Assembly (NCBI GenBank): GCA_002328035.1
Contig: DCVL01000033.1
Coordinates: 1 to 64,000 of the forward strand
DNA: 64,000 bases
Reading direction: 5' to 3'
From: Geobacter sp. UBA2189
GTDB lineage: Bacteria > Desulfobacterota > Desulfuromonadia > Geobacterales > Pseudopelobacteraceae
The position numbers and the translations under genes were made by a program. The notes below the pieces were generated by a model. That model made no database searches. It was not told the origin of the DNA and was given only the letters and a program-made list of their open reading frames with translations. Shown piece after piece: positions 23,017-32,300 of the stretch (its first letter is position 1; each line of letters begins with the position of its first letter).

Positions 23017-24374
23017 CAGTTTACCCCTCCTTGTATACCGTTACCGGCTCTGCCAAGAGGAATATACCGAAATCCGGACTCCTTCATTCTGGTTGGTTTG
23101 TAAAGGTTACGTCCATCAACTACCAAAGGCTGTTTAAGTGCTGATTTTATTCTCTCAAAGTCAGGGTTACGGTATTCATGCCAGTCGGTTATGACGGTCA
23201 AGGCATCGGCGTTGTCCAATATCTCGTACTGGTTGCTGCTGTATTGAATACGGTCGCCAAAATGTTTTCTAGCTTCCTGAAGTGCCTCAGGGTCATGGGC
23301 TCTTACTGTGGCTCCGGCTGACAGAAGTCGTTCAATGATTGTTAAGGATGGGGCTTCTCTCATGTCGTCTGTACGTGGTTTGAAGGATAGTCCCCAACAG
23401 GCAATGGTCTTTCCGGTTAGAGGCTTTTCTTGATCAGGGGTTCCAAGAGATTCTATCAACTTATTAGCCAGCACTTCTTTTTGAAGTTCGTTTACCTCTT
23501 CAACCGCTTTGAGGAGAAGAAATTCGTAGTTACACTCTTCTGCTGTCCTTATAAGGGCTTTTACATCTTTGGGGAAGCAGGAACCACCATAACCTGGTCC
23601 AGGAAAAAGAAAATCGTAACCAATACGGGTGTCAGAACCTATTCCTTCACGCACTGCGGCAACATCGGCTCCCATTCGCTCACATAAGCCTGCAATCTGG
23701 TTCATAAAGGATATTCTGGTTGCCAACATTGCGTTTGCTGCATATTTGGTCATCTCTGCGCTGCGTATGTCCATGATAATCATCCGGCTCTGCTTCCGCA
23801 TGAACGGGTCGTAAAGTTCTTTCATTATTTCGGCGGTACGGACGTTGTCCGTACCGATGACTACTCGGTCAGGTTTCATAAAATCGTCTATGGCAGCCCC
23901 CTCTTTGAGGAATTCAGGGTTGGATACAACATCAAATTCCAAACTGGAGCTGCGGTTATCCAGTTCCTGCTGAACAGCGGCACGAACCTTGTCAGCTGTC
24001 CCAACAGGTACGGTTGATTTATCTATAATGATTTTGAATCCGTTCATATTTTTACCGATAGTACGCCCTACTGCAAGGACGTACTGCAGGTCGGCTGAAC
24101 CGTCTTCACCTGGCGGAGTGCCTACTGCTATGAACTGTATCAGAGATTTTTCAACGGACTCAACAAGGTCTGTTGTGAAGGAAAGACGACCCTCGGCCTG
24201 ATTACGGAGGATTAGTTCTTTGAGACCTGGTTCATATATCGGTATGATGCCGTTCTTCAGGCCTTCGATCTTCTTCTCGTCAACATCAACAGCTATAACC
24301 GTGTTGCCGCTCTCTGCAAAACATGCAGCAGCAACAAGTCCAACATAACCGGCACCAAATATTGATATCTTCAT
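23016..24374 (-). CDS. ugd: UDP-glucose 6-dehydrogenase
   Basis: A 452-residue enzyme: N-terminal Rossmann GAGYVGLVAAACFA, the STVPVGTADKV region, EFLKEGAAIDDFMKPDRVVIG, the catalytic cysteine in PGYGGSCFPKDV, and the C-terminal WGLSFKPRTDDMREAP. It oxidises UDP-glucose to UDP-glucuronate with two NAD+. Partner of the UDP-glucuronate decarboxylase downstream. Confidence 0.95.
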   Translation of the reverse strand: MKISIFGAGYVGLVAAACFAESGNTVIAVDVDEKKIEGLKNGIIPIYEPGLKELILRNQAEGRLSFTTDLVESVEKSLIQFIAVGTPPGEDGSADLQYVLAVGRTIGKNMNGFKIIIDKSTVPVGTADKVRAAVQQELDNRSSSLEFDVVSNPEFLKEGAAIDDFMKPDRVVIGTDNVRTAEIMKELYDPFMRKQSRMIIMDIRSAEMTKYAANAMLATRISFMNQIAGLCERMGADVAAVREGIGSDTRIGYDFLFPGPGYGGSCFPKDVKALIRTAEECNYEFLLLKAVEEVNELQKEVLANKLIESLGTPDQEKPLTGKTIACWGLSFKPRTDDMREAPSLTIIERLLSAGATVRAHDPEALQEARKHFGDRIQYSSNQYEILDNADALTVITDWHEYRNPDFERIKSALKQPLVVDGRNLYKPTRMKESGFRYIPLGRAGNGIQGGVN

Positions 24375-24417
24375 CCATGAACCTCCCCAACCAATTATCT
24401 TCTATGAAATTGTGTAT

Positions 24418-25266
24418 TCAGCCTCTGTCGCGAAGCATTAAGGTCTTGGCGTAAAGCTCTCGCCTTGGTTGCCCTGTTGAAGCCGCAACCAGAGCTGCAA
24501 CCTCTTTTATACTATATCCTTTGGCCAAGGCAGCCAACAGCTGTTCTTCTACAGTCAGAACGTCAGTAATTACAGACACTTTATCCGCTGGTGAAATCAA
24601 AATAACAGCTTCTCCCCGCTCACGGCCATCCAAAATCTTATCACGCACCTCCAAAGGTCTGCCAACAACAAATTCCTCATGCAGTTTAGTAAGCTCTCTT
24701 GCAACTACAACCTGTCGTTCTCCCATAATGGCAGATATATCTTCCAGCGTATCAGCCAAGCGGTGAGGAGCTTCATAAAGAACTAATGTACGTTCCTCAT
24801 TTGCAAGTGATGCGAGAAAAACGCGTCTTTTACCTTCCTTATTCGGCGGAAAGCCGGAAAATATGAAGGAATCAGTAGGAAGTCCTGCTGAGGAAAGCGC
24901 GGCAATTACTGCTGAGACTCCTGGTACAGGCACTACCTTGATACCTTCAGAGAGTGCATCTCTGACTAATTGATATCCTGGATCAGAAATGCAAGGGGTA
25001 CCGGCATCTGTGATCAACGCGACTAGCTTTCCATCTCTGAGAGCTGAAAGTATTATTTCTCCCTTAAGAGACTGATTGTGATCATAGTAGGATGTTAGTG
25101 GGGTGGTAATGCCAAAATGAGAGATTAACTTTCGGGAATGCCTTGTATCTTCAGCGGCAATAAGATCCACCTCTTTTAGTATGCGCACCGCTCGGAACGT
25201 CATATCTTCAAGATTACCAATCGGGGTAGCTACAATGTATAGGACTCCGTTCAAGCAACACTCCAA
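24418..25266 (-). CDS. rsmI: 16S rRNA (cytidine1402-2'-O)-methyltransferase
   Basis: A 282-residue protein of the tetrapyrrole-methylase fold: LYIVATPIGNLEDMTFRAV, AEDTRHSRKLI, LITDAGTPCISDPGYQLV, PVPGVSAVIAALSSAGL, FSGFPP. It methylates the ribose of C1402 in the ribosomal P site. First gene of the operon running to hpnI; 43 bases precede ugd. Confidence 0.95.
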   Translation of the reverse strand: MECCLNGVLYIVATPIGNLEDMTFRAVRILKEVDLIAAEDTRHSRKLISHFGITTPLTSYYDHNQSLKGEIILSALRDGKLVALITDAGTPCISDPGYQLVRDALSEGIKVVPVPGVSAVIAALSSAGLPTDSFIFSGFPPNKEGKRRVFLASLANEERTLVLYEAPHRLADTLEDISAIMGERQVVVARELTKLHEEFVVGRPLEVRDKILDGRERGEAVILISPADKVSVITDVLTVEEQLLAALAKGYSIKEVAALVAASTGQPRRELYAKTLMLRDRG

Positions 25267-25289
25267 ACTTAGTCCGGCTTCATGTTACC

Positions 25290-25335
25290 GGAGATTAAAC
25301 AAGAACGGGGGAAGCGGAATAATCTCCACTCCCCC
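25290..25335 (-). terminator. Terminator of the atp operon
   Basis: On the minus strand, GGGGG (25335-25331) pairs with CCCCC (25311-25307) with an extended imperfect stem (AGTGGA/TTCCGCT) and a tail GTTCTTGTTT. It follows the atpC stop at 25367 by about 30 bases and precedes rsmI. Confidence 0.65.
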
Positions 25336-25366
25336 CTCTATCTGACTTAAAGCTGTAATTTTAAAA

Positions 25367-25783
25367 TTACTTACGGGCAGCCTTTGATGCAGTCTGCATA
25401 CGTACAAGAGCACGTTGCAATGCAGCCTCGTAAATCTTGAATTTTTTATCTTCAGGATCAAGCTTTTTAAGGGCATCCTCAGCACGCCCAAGAGCTGCTT
25501 TAGCCCGCTCAAGGTCTATATCGTCAGCTCTTTCAGCTGTTTCAACGAGGACAATAATCTTGTCATCCTGAACCTCAAAATAGCCCCAGTTGAGAGCCAT
25601 ACATACCGCTACTCCATCTTTTTTATAGCAGAGTTCGCCAATATTAAGGGATGTGAGAAAGGGAGCATGGCCTGGAAGTACGCCAAATTCACCCAATTTA
25701 CCGGTAGCGGTTACCTCATCTACCATCTCATCAAGCACCTTGCTGTAAGGTGTGACTATTTCAAGCTTCATCTTTTCAGCCAT
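25367..25783 (-). CDS. atpC: F1 ATP synthase epsilon subunit
   Basis: A 138-residue epsilon subunit: MAEKMKLEIVTPYSKVL at the start, GKLGEFGVLPGHAPFLTSLN in the beta barrel, and the C-terminal helical pair (LERAKAALGRAEDALKKL). The ATG at 25783 is preferred to an upstream open frame starting at 25834 that reads through the intergenic inverted repeat. Epsilon couples rotation and can inhibit hydrolysis. Last gene of the atp operon. Confidence 0.93.
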   Translation of the reverse strand: MAEKMKLEIVTPYSKVLDEMVDEVTATGKLGEFGVLPGHAPFLTSLNIGELCYKKDGVAVCMALNWGYFEVQDDKIIVLVETAERADDIDLERAKAALGRAEDALKKLDPEDKKFKIYEAALQRALVRMQTASKAARK

Positions 25784-25797
25784 TGTTGTTGTTCCTT

Positions 25798-25849
25798 GTA
25801 GGGGCAAACCGCGTCCGCCCTGATTTGGGCGCATTCAATGCGCCCCTAC
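25798..25849. repeat. Inverted-repeat element between atpD and atpC
   Basis: gtaggggc at 25798-25805 and gcccctac at 25842-25849 form perfect ends of a 52-base element whose inside (cgcgtccgccc...gggcgcattcaatgcg) can also pair. The GTAGGGGC...GCCCCTAC form resembles dispersed REP-like elements of many bacteria. It is the only gap of note inside the operon and may form a stem-loop in the mRNA. Confidence 0.65.
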
Positions 25850-25859
25850 ACGATAATAT

Positions 25860-27275
25860 TTAAACAGCTGCCAACTTGGCGGCTTTTTCAATCGCTTCTT
25901 CGATGGAACCAACCATATAGAAGGCCTGTTCAGGAAGGCTGTCGTGCTTGCCTTCGACGATCTCCTTGAAGCCTTTGATAGTATCCTTAAGCTCAACATA
26001 TTTTCCAGGTGAACCGGTAAAGGCCTCCGCAACGTGGAAAGGTTGGGAGAGGAAACGCTGAATCTTTCTAGCGCGGGCAACCACAAGCTTATCCTCTTCA
26101 GAAAGTTCATCCATACCCAGGATCGCAATGATATCCTGCAAATCCTTGTACTTTTGAAGAACATACTGAACCGAGCGGGCAACAGCATAATGTTCTTCGC
26201 CAATTACCTGTGGATCAAGTATCCGTGAAGTGGAGTCAAGCGGGTCAACCGCAGGATAGATTCCAAGTTCTGCAATCTGACGCGAAAGGACGGTAGTTGC
26301 ATCCAGGTGAGCAAAAGCTGTTGCAGGAGCAGGGTCAGTCAAGTCGTCGGCAGGAACATAAATAGCCTGAACCGATGTGATGGAACCCTTTTTGGTAGAG
26401 GTAATCCGCTCTTGGAGCTCACCCATCTCTGTAGCCAGTGTCGGCTGATAACCAACGGCTGAAGGGATACGGCCGAGGAGTGCGGAAACCTCTGAACCGG
26501 CCTGAGTGAAACGGAAGATGTTATCAATAAAGAGGAGAACGTCCTGATTCTCTTCATCACGGAAATACTCTGCAACTGAAAGAGCGGTCAGAGCAACACG
26601 GGCACGTGCGCCTGGAGGCTCATTCATCTGTCCATACACAAGAGCTGCCTTATCCAGAACCCCGGACTCCTTCATCTCCATCCAGAGATCATTACCTTCG
26701 CGGGTACGCTCACCAACTCCGGCAAAAACTGAATAACCACCATGCTGCTTGGCTATGTTGTTGATAAGTTCCATGATAAGAACAGTTTTACCGACACCGG
26801 CACCACCAAACAGACCGATCTTACCACCACGTGCATATGGAGCAAGTAGGTCAACGACCTTTATCCCTGTGGTAAAGGCCTCAACCTTTGTTGACTGATC
26901 TTCAAATTTAGGCGCTTCACGGTGGATAGCATACTCTTTTTCATTTCCAATCGGACCCATTTCATCAACAGGTTCACCTATAACATTCATGATCCGGCCA
27001 AGTGTCTTTTTGCCAACAGGCGCACAGATCTGCTTGCCGGTATCTGTTACCGTTTGGCCACGCTTAAGGCCATCTGTTGAATCCATGGCAATTGTACGAA
27101 CGGAGTTTTCACCAAGATGCTGGGCGACCTCAAGCACAAGATTATTCTCACGGTCATCGATGGCAGGGTTGGTAACCCTTAGAGCGTGGTAGATCTCCGG
27201 CAACTTACCGGGCTCAAATTCGACGTCAACAACTGCGCCGATAACCTGTGAAATTTTACCGATATTCTGACTCAT
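25860..27275 (-). CDS. atpD: F1 ATP synthase beta subunit
   Basis: A 471-residue catalytic subunit: P-loop GGAGVGKT, the catalytic EGNDLWMEMK / ERTREGND region, ALTALSVAEYFRDE, LLFIDNIFRFTQAGSEVSALLGRIPSAVGYQPTLA is present in order, and the DELSEEDK lever. It hydrolyses or makes ATP in the F1 head. Full family length. Confidence 0.97.
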   Translation of the reverse strand: MSQNIGKISQVIGAVVDVEFEPGKLPEIYHALRVTNPAIDDRENNLVLEVAQHLGENSVRTIAMDSTDGLKRGQTVTDTGKQICAPVGKKTLGRIMNVIGEPVDEMGPIGNEKEYAIHREAPKFEDQSTKVEAFTTGIKVVDLLAPYARGGKIGLFGGAGVGKTVLIMELINNIAKQHGGYSVFAGVGERTREGNDLWMEMKESGVLDKAALVYGQMNEPPGARARVALTALSVAEYFRDEENQDVLLFIDNIFRFTQAGSEVSALLGRIPSAVGYQPTLATEMGELQERITSTKKGSITSVQAIYVPADDLTDPAPATAFAHLDATTVLSRQIAELGIYPAVDPLDSTSRILDPQVIGEEHYAVARSVQYVLQKYKDLQDIIAILGMDELSEEDKLVVARARKIQRFLSQPFHVAEAFTGSPGKYVELKDTIKGFKEIVEGKHDSLPEQAFYMVGSIEEAIEKAAKLAAV

Positions 27276-27331
27276 GGAACCATGTCCTCCTGCGGCCTTG
27301 CTGGGCCTCTATATAGTGATTCGTTTATTGA

Positions 27332-28198
27332 TTATCCCTTGATTGATTCAGCGCCGGATATAATCTCCATAAGCTCTGTAGTGATGGCCGCCTGGCGTGC
27401 ACGGTTATACTGGAGCGTGAGCTTGCCTATCATCTCCGAGGCGTTCTTTGAAGCGCTGTCCATGGCTGTCATTCTTGCGCCATGCTCCCCAGCGACAGAT
27501 TCAAGCATCGCCTTAAATATCTGAACCTCAATATTTTTAGGCAAAATTTGTGTAAGGAGATCTTCAACTGATGGTTCATAGATGTACTCAATACCCACTT
27601 CATCTACAGCACCTTTTGCCTCAGGCACTATTGGAAGCAACTGCTGAAAGGTTATATCCTGGGTCATTACGGTGCGGAAAGAGTTGTATAACATTACAAC
27701 CTGGTCGTATTCCTCAGACAGATAACCCTCGATAACATCCTGAGCCACCATTGCAGCAGCCTGGTAATTCGGCTTTGAGATAATATTGGAGATATTCTTG
27801 TGAATGGTATGGCGGTTTTTCAGGAACTCATAACCTTTGCGGCCTATGGTCATAAGAGAAATCTGTTCAAACTCCGCCGCATTTTCTTTGATATACCGCT
27901 CCCCTGCCTTGCAGAGGTTAGAGTTAAAACCACCACACAACCCTCTGTCGGATGTCACCACAAGTAGCAGCAGCTTTTTTGCTTCCCTCTTCTCAAGTAA
28001 AGGATGCTGTTCACCCTGAAGATTACCGGCCAGAGACTGAAGCACCTCTCCCATTTTTTGGGCGTAAGGCCTGGCAGCTACGACATTCTCCTGCGCCCTG
28101 CGAAGCTTGGCTGCAGAAACCATCTTCATGGCCTTGGTAATCTGGCGGGTATTTTTTACGGATACAATCCGTTTTTTAATGCTTTTAAGGCTCGCCAT
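27332..28198 (-). CDS. atpG: F1 ATP synthase gamma subunit
   Basis: A 288-residue gamma subunit with the N-terminal helix MASLKSIKKRIVSVKNTRQITKAMKMVSAAKLRRAQ, VVTSDRGLCGGFNSN, and the C-terminal helix RMTAMDSASKNASEMIGKLTLQYNRARQAAITTEL. It forms the rotor stalk. Starts 18 bases after atpA. Confidence 0.97.
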   Translation of the reverse strand: MASLKSIKKRIVSVKNTRQITKAMKMVSAAKLRRAQENVVAARPYAQKMGEVLQSLAGNLQGEQHPLLEKREAKKLLLLVVTSDRGLCGGFNSNLCKAGERYIKENAAEFEQISLMTIGRKGYEFLKNRHTIHKNISNIISKPNYQAAAMVAQDVIEGYLSEEYDQVVMLYNSFRTVMTQDITFQQLLPIVPEAKGAVDEVGIEYIYEPSVEDLLTQILPKNIEVQIFKAMLESVAGEHGARMTAMDSASKNASEMIGKLTLQYNRARQAAITTELMEIISGAESIKG

Positions 28199-28216
28199 GT
28201 CTCAAACCGTCCTTGC

Positions 28217-29725
28217 TTAAGCGGTAAATTCCTTCTTGAACTGATTAAGGGCGCTAACCAGCTTGGCCTTCAGGTCATCATCAATGGCCTTCTTGTCACG
28301 GAGCTCGGTAAGAATTTCAGCCTGTCTATTATCGAAGAAAGAATACATTTCTGTTTCATAACGCTTCAATGCTGAAACAGGGTAGTCATCTACAAATCCG
28401 TTGTTTGCGGCAAATATAACCAGAACCTGTTTTTCGTTCGGAATAGGACGGTACTGAGGCTGCTTGAGAATTTCAACCAGGCGTTCTCCACGGGCAAGCT
28501 GCATCTGGGTTGCCTTGTCAAGATCCGAACCAAACTGCGCAAAGGCTGCCATTTCGCGGTATTGTGCAAGATTAAGTCGCAGAGTACCGGCAACTTGCTT
28601 CATTGACTTTGTCTGTGCAGAACCACCAACCCTTGAAACGGAAAGACCGACGTTGATTGCAGGACGAACACCTGAGAAGAACAGGTCTGATTCAAGGTAG
28701 ATCTGACCATCGGTGATAGAGATAACGTTAGTCGGGATGTAGGCTGAAACGTCACCGGCCTGCGTTTCAATAATAGGAAGCGCCGTAAGAGAACCTGCTC
28801 CGCATTCATCTGAAAGCTTGCAAGCACGTTCAAGGAGACGGCTATGCAGGTAAAAAACGTCACCTGGATATGCTTCGCGTCCTGGGGGACGACGAAGCAG
28901 GAGGGAAAGTTGGCGATAAGCAACAGCTTGCTTGGAAAGGTCGTCATAGATAATCAGGGCATGTTTCTTATTGTCTCGGAAGTATTCACCCATTGTGACA
29001 CCGGTATACGGTGCTATGAACTGAAGCGGAGCAGATTCTGATGCCGTTGCCGCAACAACGATCGTATAATCCATAGCTCCATGGTCTGTAAGCTTAGAAA
29101 CAACCTGGGCAACCGTAGAACGTTTCTGGCCAATTGCAACATAGATACATACGACGTCGCCACCCTTCTGGTTGATGATGGTATCAATCGCAACAGCCGT
29201 CTTGCCTGTCTGACGGTCACCAATGATAAGCTCGCGCTGACCACGACCGATTGGAACCATGGAATCAATTGCTTTAAGGCCAGTTGCCATCGGCTGATGA
29301 ACCGACTTACGACTGACGATACCAGGAGCCTTGATTTCAACCTTGCTGTATGTGCTGGTATTAATAGGCCCCTTGCCATCAATTGGCTGACCGATAGCAT
29401 TAACAACGCGGCCAACAAGTGCCTCACCAACAGGAACCTCAGTAATCCTTCCGGTACGCTTAACGGTGTCACCTTCTTTTATCTCGGCAAATTCACCAAG
29501 AATAGCGGCACCAACGTTATCTTCCTCAAGGTTGAGCACCATACCGGATACGCCACCAGGAAACTCAAGCAGCTCTCCTGCCATAGCACCGGCCAAGCCA
29601 TGGATACGGGCAATACCGTCCCCTATAGAGATTATAGTGCCGGTTTCCGACACCTCAACCTCCTTGCCATACTCTTTGATCTGTTTCTTGATGATCTCGC
29701 TGATTTCTTCGGCTCTGAGTTCCAT
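28217..29725 (-). CDS. atpA: F1 ATP synthase alpha subunit
   Basis: A 502-residue alpha subunit: RAEEISEIIKKQI at the start, non-catalytic P-loop GDRQTGKT, the DGIARIHGL beta-barrel region, IIYDDLSKQAVAYRQLSLLLRRPPGREAYPGDVFY in order. It forms the F1 head with beta. Starts eight bases after atpH. Confidence 0.97.
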   Translation of the reverse strand: MELRAEEISEIIKKQIKEYGKEVEVSETGTIISIGDGIARIHGLAGAMAGELLEFPGGVSGMVLNLEEDNVGAAILGEFAEIKEGDTVKRTGRITEVPVGEALVGRVVNAIGQPIDGKGPINTSTYSKVEIKAPGIVSRKSVHQPMATGLKAIDSMVPIGRGQRELIIGDRQTGKTAVAIDTIINQKGGDVVCIYVAIGQKRSTVAQVVSKLTDHGAMDYTIVVAATASESAPLQFIAPYTGVTMGEYFRDNKKHALIIYDDLSKQAVAYRQLSLLLRRPPGREAYPGDVFYLHSRLLERACKLSDECGAGSLTALPIIETQAGDVSAYIPTNVISITDGQIYLESDLFFSGVRPAINVGLSVSRVGGSAQTKSMKQVAGTLRLNLAQYREMAAFAQFGSDLDKATQMQLARGERLVEILKQPQYRPIPNEKQVLVIFAANNGFVDDYPVSALKRYETEMYSFFDNRQAEILTELRDKKAIDDDLKAKLVSALNQFKKEFTA

Positions 29726-29733
29726 AGAAGCGT

Positions 29734-30276
29734 CTACCCCTTCTGTAGTATATCGTTAATACGTGCTAGTTGAGTTTTTACACTGCTGTCATATTCAATA
29801 TCACCAATATGGGTAACTACACCGCCAATCAGTGATTTGTCTACTTTAACCTCAAGCATAACCTTGTTACCAGTCTTTTGCTCCAGTGCATTCTTTATGG
29901 ATGCTATCTGTGAATCATCCAGAGCGAATGCTGTCGTAACAAGCGGACGAATGACACCGGACTGTTCATCTGCCAGTTTTCCATAAATCTCAACAATCTG
30001 AGCCAAAAAGGCGATACGGCTCTTGTCTACAAGCAGAAAAAGAAAATTAGCCGTCAGCTCAGAACAGGACAGCCTGGCAACCAGCTCTTTCATGATCTCT
30101 TTTTTCTGATCCGCAGTTATAGCCGGGCTTCCAAAGACAGCTCGAAGATCGGCATTACCCACAAAAATTTCATTAACAACCTTTAGCTCTTGACTAAAGC
30201 TGCCAATAAGGTCGTTTTCCGATCCAAGCTGGACCAGTGCCTTGGCATATCTTCTGGCAATGGCGTTATTGATCAC
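29734..30276 (-). CDS. atpH: ATP synthase delta subunit
   Basis: A 180-residue OSCP/delta subunit: NAIARRYAKALVQLG at the start, helical domain, and the C-terminal KVDKSLIGGVVTHIGDIEYDSSVKTQLARIN. It links the F1 head to the b/b' peripheral stalk. Start overlaps the atpF stop by four bases. Confidence 0.93.
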   Translation of the reverse strand: MINNAIARRYAKALVQLGSENDLIGSFSQELKVVNEIFVGNADLRAVFGSPAITADQKKEIMKELVARLSCSELTANFLFLLVDKSRIAFLAQIVEIYGKLADEQSGVIRPLVTTAFALDDSQIASIKNALEQKTGNKVMLEVKVDKSLIGGVVTHIGDIEYDSSVKTQLARINDILQKG

Positions 30277-30878
30277 AGTTGTCCCACCTTCCCGAGGTAA
30301 TCTTCAACAAAACGGTCATGGTCAGCCTTCTGCACAGCTCCGGACAACTTGCCTGTTGCAAGACCAACAGCAAGGCGGGCAGCCTCAGCACGAAGTTCGG
30401 TACGCGCCTTTAGTATCTCCTGCTCAGCAGCCTGAGCCGCCTGTATTGCCACTTTTTCTGCTGCAGACTGTGCCTCAGCTATGATTCGCTTCTGCTCGGC
30501 TTCAGCTTCTTTGATCATTGCTGCGCGAAGTTCATCAACCTCTTGATTTGCTTTAGCAAGTTTCTCTACATATTCATTTAGCTTTACCTCGGCAGATTCA
30601 CGAGCAGTCCGGGCATCACTTAGATTTTTTTCAATAGCTGCCTGACGATCTGCCAGCGCGGCTTTCATATTGGCTTTCTTAATCCCCCAAATCAGGATCC
30701 CAGCAAGCAGAAAAAAGTTTAGTACACGCCATCCGAGATCAACCCACTGCGCCTTGGTAACACCATGTTCGCCATGCCCACCTTCTCCACCGGAGGCATA
30801 ACAAAAAGCGGAGGCTAACAGGACAATCGCAAGTGCACTAAGAATGTTCTTCAGATTACGCTCATTGAGGATATGCAT
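30273..30878 (-). CDS. atpF: ATP synthase b subunit with signal-like N-terminus
   Basis: A 201-residue b subunit. The ATG at 30878 is used because ggggagg lies just upstream; a much longer open frame reads back through the b' gene. Residues 10-28 look like a signal peptide (ILSALAIVLLASAFCYA) followed by a Gly/His-rich GGEGGHGEHG, then a membrane helix (VLNFFLLAGILIWGI) and a long amphipathic stalk helix. A double N-terminal hydrophobic segment of this kind is seen in related Geobacter-type b subunits. Confidence 0.9.
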   Translation of the reverse strand: MHILNERNLKNILSALAIVLLASAFCYASGGEGGHGEHGVTKAQWVDLGWRVLNFFLLAGILIWGIKKANMKAALADRQAAIEKNLSDARTARESAEVKLNEYVEKLAKANQEVDELRAAMIKEAEAEQKRIIAEAQSAAEKVAIQAAQAAEQEILKARTELRAEAARLAVGLATGKLSGAVQKADHDRFVEDYLGKVGQL

Positions 30879-30879
30879 A

Positions 30880-31305
30880 TTACAGGCTCCTCCCCAATAT
30901 TTTTTCACATATATCGTCAGAAAGCAGTCCAGCCTGTTTCTGCAAAACAGCCCTGGTATCAACAGACTCCTTGGCAATTCGCTCACGAATCGAAGCAATT
31001 GAATATGCCGCATCACGCCGAGCCTTATCCAGAACACCTGCCTCCTGAGCCTGAGCCTCTTTAAGAAGCTCGGCACGCTTGGCTGACGCTTCAGATTTTG
31101 CATCGCGAAGACGGGCTTCATACTCGGAGACTTTGTCGTTAACCTGGTTATCAACAGACAAGGCTCTTTCACGGGCAGATTCAATTTCCTGACGGCGCTC
31201 GGCCAATATTGCTCTGATTGGCTTGTAAAGCGCAAAATTGAGCACCAGCAGCAGAATCCCGAAGTTAATTATCTGAATAAAGAATGCAAGGTCGAGAGTA
31301 ATCAC
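30880..31305 (-). CDS. atpF': ATP synthase b' subunit
   Basis: A 141-residue b-type subunit: one N-terminal membrane helix (LAFFIQIINFGILLLVLNFALYKPI) and a long charged helix (RQEIESARERALSVDNQVNDKVSEYEARLRDAKSEASAKRAELLK), ending IARESVD-like and DDICEKILGRSL. With the next gene it makes a b/b' heterodimeric stalk. It is the first gene of the operon; genes for subunits a and c are not here. Confidence 0.9.
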   Translation of the reverse strand: MITLDLAFFIQIINFGILLLVLNFALYKPIRAILAERRQEIESARERALSVDNQVNDKVSEYEARLRDAKSEASAKRAELLKEAQAQEAGVLDKARRDAAYSIASIRERIAKESVDTRAVLQKQAGLLSDDICEKILGRSL

Positions 31306-31334
31306 AGCTTACCCCTTAATCCGTGAAATTAATT

Positions 31335-31347
31335 GTATACTGTATAC
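31335..31347. promoter_or_regulatory. Perfect 13-base palindrome upstream of atpF'
   Basis: gtatactgtatac lies about 30 bases before the atpF' start, between it and the parAB terminator. It could be an operator or overlap the promoter's -10. No regulator is implied by sequence. Confidence 0.35.
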
Positions 31348-31349
31348 CA

Positions 31350-31378
31350 CAAAAACAGCCTGACTCAGCCAGTCAGGC
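31350..31378 (-). terminator. Terminator of the parAB operon
   Basis: On the minus strand GCCTGACT (31378-31371) pairs with AGTCAGGC (31365-31358) and is followed by TGTTTTTGTGG. It separates parB from the atp operon. Confidence 0.85.
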
Positions 31379-31451
31379 GTTAAACGTTGGTTAGCTATCA
31401 TGGTTGAATGCGAACTGTCAATCAAAAACAACAAGGGAGTTCAGTTCTTTG

Positions 31452-32300
31452 TCAGGATTGCAACAGATCTATTATTCTGGTCAATTCGTCAGTTGAATTA
31501 AAGTGCAGTTCCAGCAACCCCTTACCAGAGCTGTTTCTTCGGATAGATATCTTTGTCTGAAACTGTTTTTGCAGCTGTTCTTCGAGGGCTGTCAAAAGCA
31601 GATCAGGCTGCCTGGCCGGTTTTGTCAACTTGCGACCACCAAGTTTAATACGGTTTACAAGTTCTTCCGCAGCCCTTACGCTAAGAACCCGATGAAGAAT
31701 CTCCTGTCGAGCCTTCCGGATCATCTCTTCACTCTCGAGCCCCAGGAGAGCACGGGCATGTCCCATCGAAAGCCGCTCTTCAACCACATCCTTTTGAATG
31801 TCTTCAGGAAGCCTCAGAAGCCTAAGGGCATTTGTCACCGTTGTACGGTTTTTCCCAACCCTCTTGGCCACTTCTTCCTGAGAGATGCCAAAATGCTCAA
31901 CCAATGATCTGTATGCCTGTGCCTCTTCTATAACATTCAGATCCTCACGCTGGATATTTTCAATAAGAGCCAGCTCCATAGCAGAATCTTCTGTCGCTTC
32001 ACGGATTACGACCGGCAATTCTCGTAGACCGGCCTTTTGCGATGCGCGCCATCTGCGCTCTCCGGCTATAATTTCATAATAACCGTCTTTTCTTGTAACT
32101 ACCAGGGGCTGGATAATCCCTTTTTCACGGATAGAGGCTGCCAACTCCTCCAGCTTTTCAATGGCGAACTGTTTTCGTGGCTGATTGCGATTGGGGCGTA
32201 TCTGTTCAATCGGGCAGAGAAAATAGTTTTTGTCCTCTGCAGTTGAAACTACCGGCAGCAGAGCGGCCATACCTTTTCCCAGCCCACTCTTCTTAAACAT
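31452..32300 (-). CDS. parB: ParB chromosome-partitioning protein
   Basis: A 282-residue ParB. Starting at 32300 gives MFKKSGLGKGMAALLPV, the usual ParB opening; a longer frame upstream lies inside parA. It has the CTP-binding ParB/Srx domain (IEQIRPNRNQPRKQF, GERRWRASQKAGL), the helix-turn-helix (ISQEEVAKRVGKNRTTVTNALRLL) and a C-terminal dimerisation tail. It spreads around parS and loads SMC. Overlaps the parA end by eight bases. No parS sequence was seen in the window. Confidence 0.96.
   Translation of the reverse strand: MFKKSGLGKGMAALLPVVSTAEDKNYFLCPIEQIRPNRNQPRKQFAIEKLEELAASIREKGIIQPLVVTRKDGYYEIIAGERRWRASQKAGLRELPVVIREATEDSAMELALIENIQREDLNVIEEAQAYRSLVEHFGISQEEVAKRVGKNRTTVTNALRLLRLPEDIQKDVVEERLSMGHARALLGLESEEMIRKARQEILHRVLSVRAAEELVNRIKLGGRKLTKPARQPDLLLTALEEQLQKQFQTKISIRRNSSGKGLLELHFNSTDELTRIIDLLQS

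Noticed and set aside
29081..29773. A 230-codon open frame antisense to atpA
   Set aside because: It lies opposite a highly conserved catalytic gene and gives no recognisable protein.
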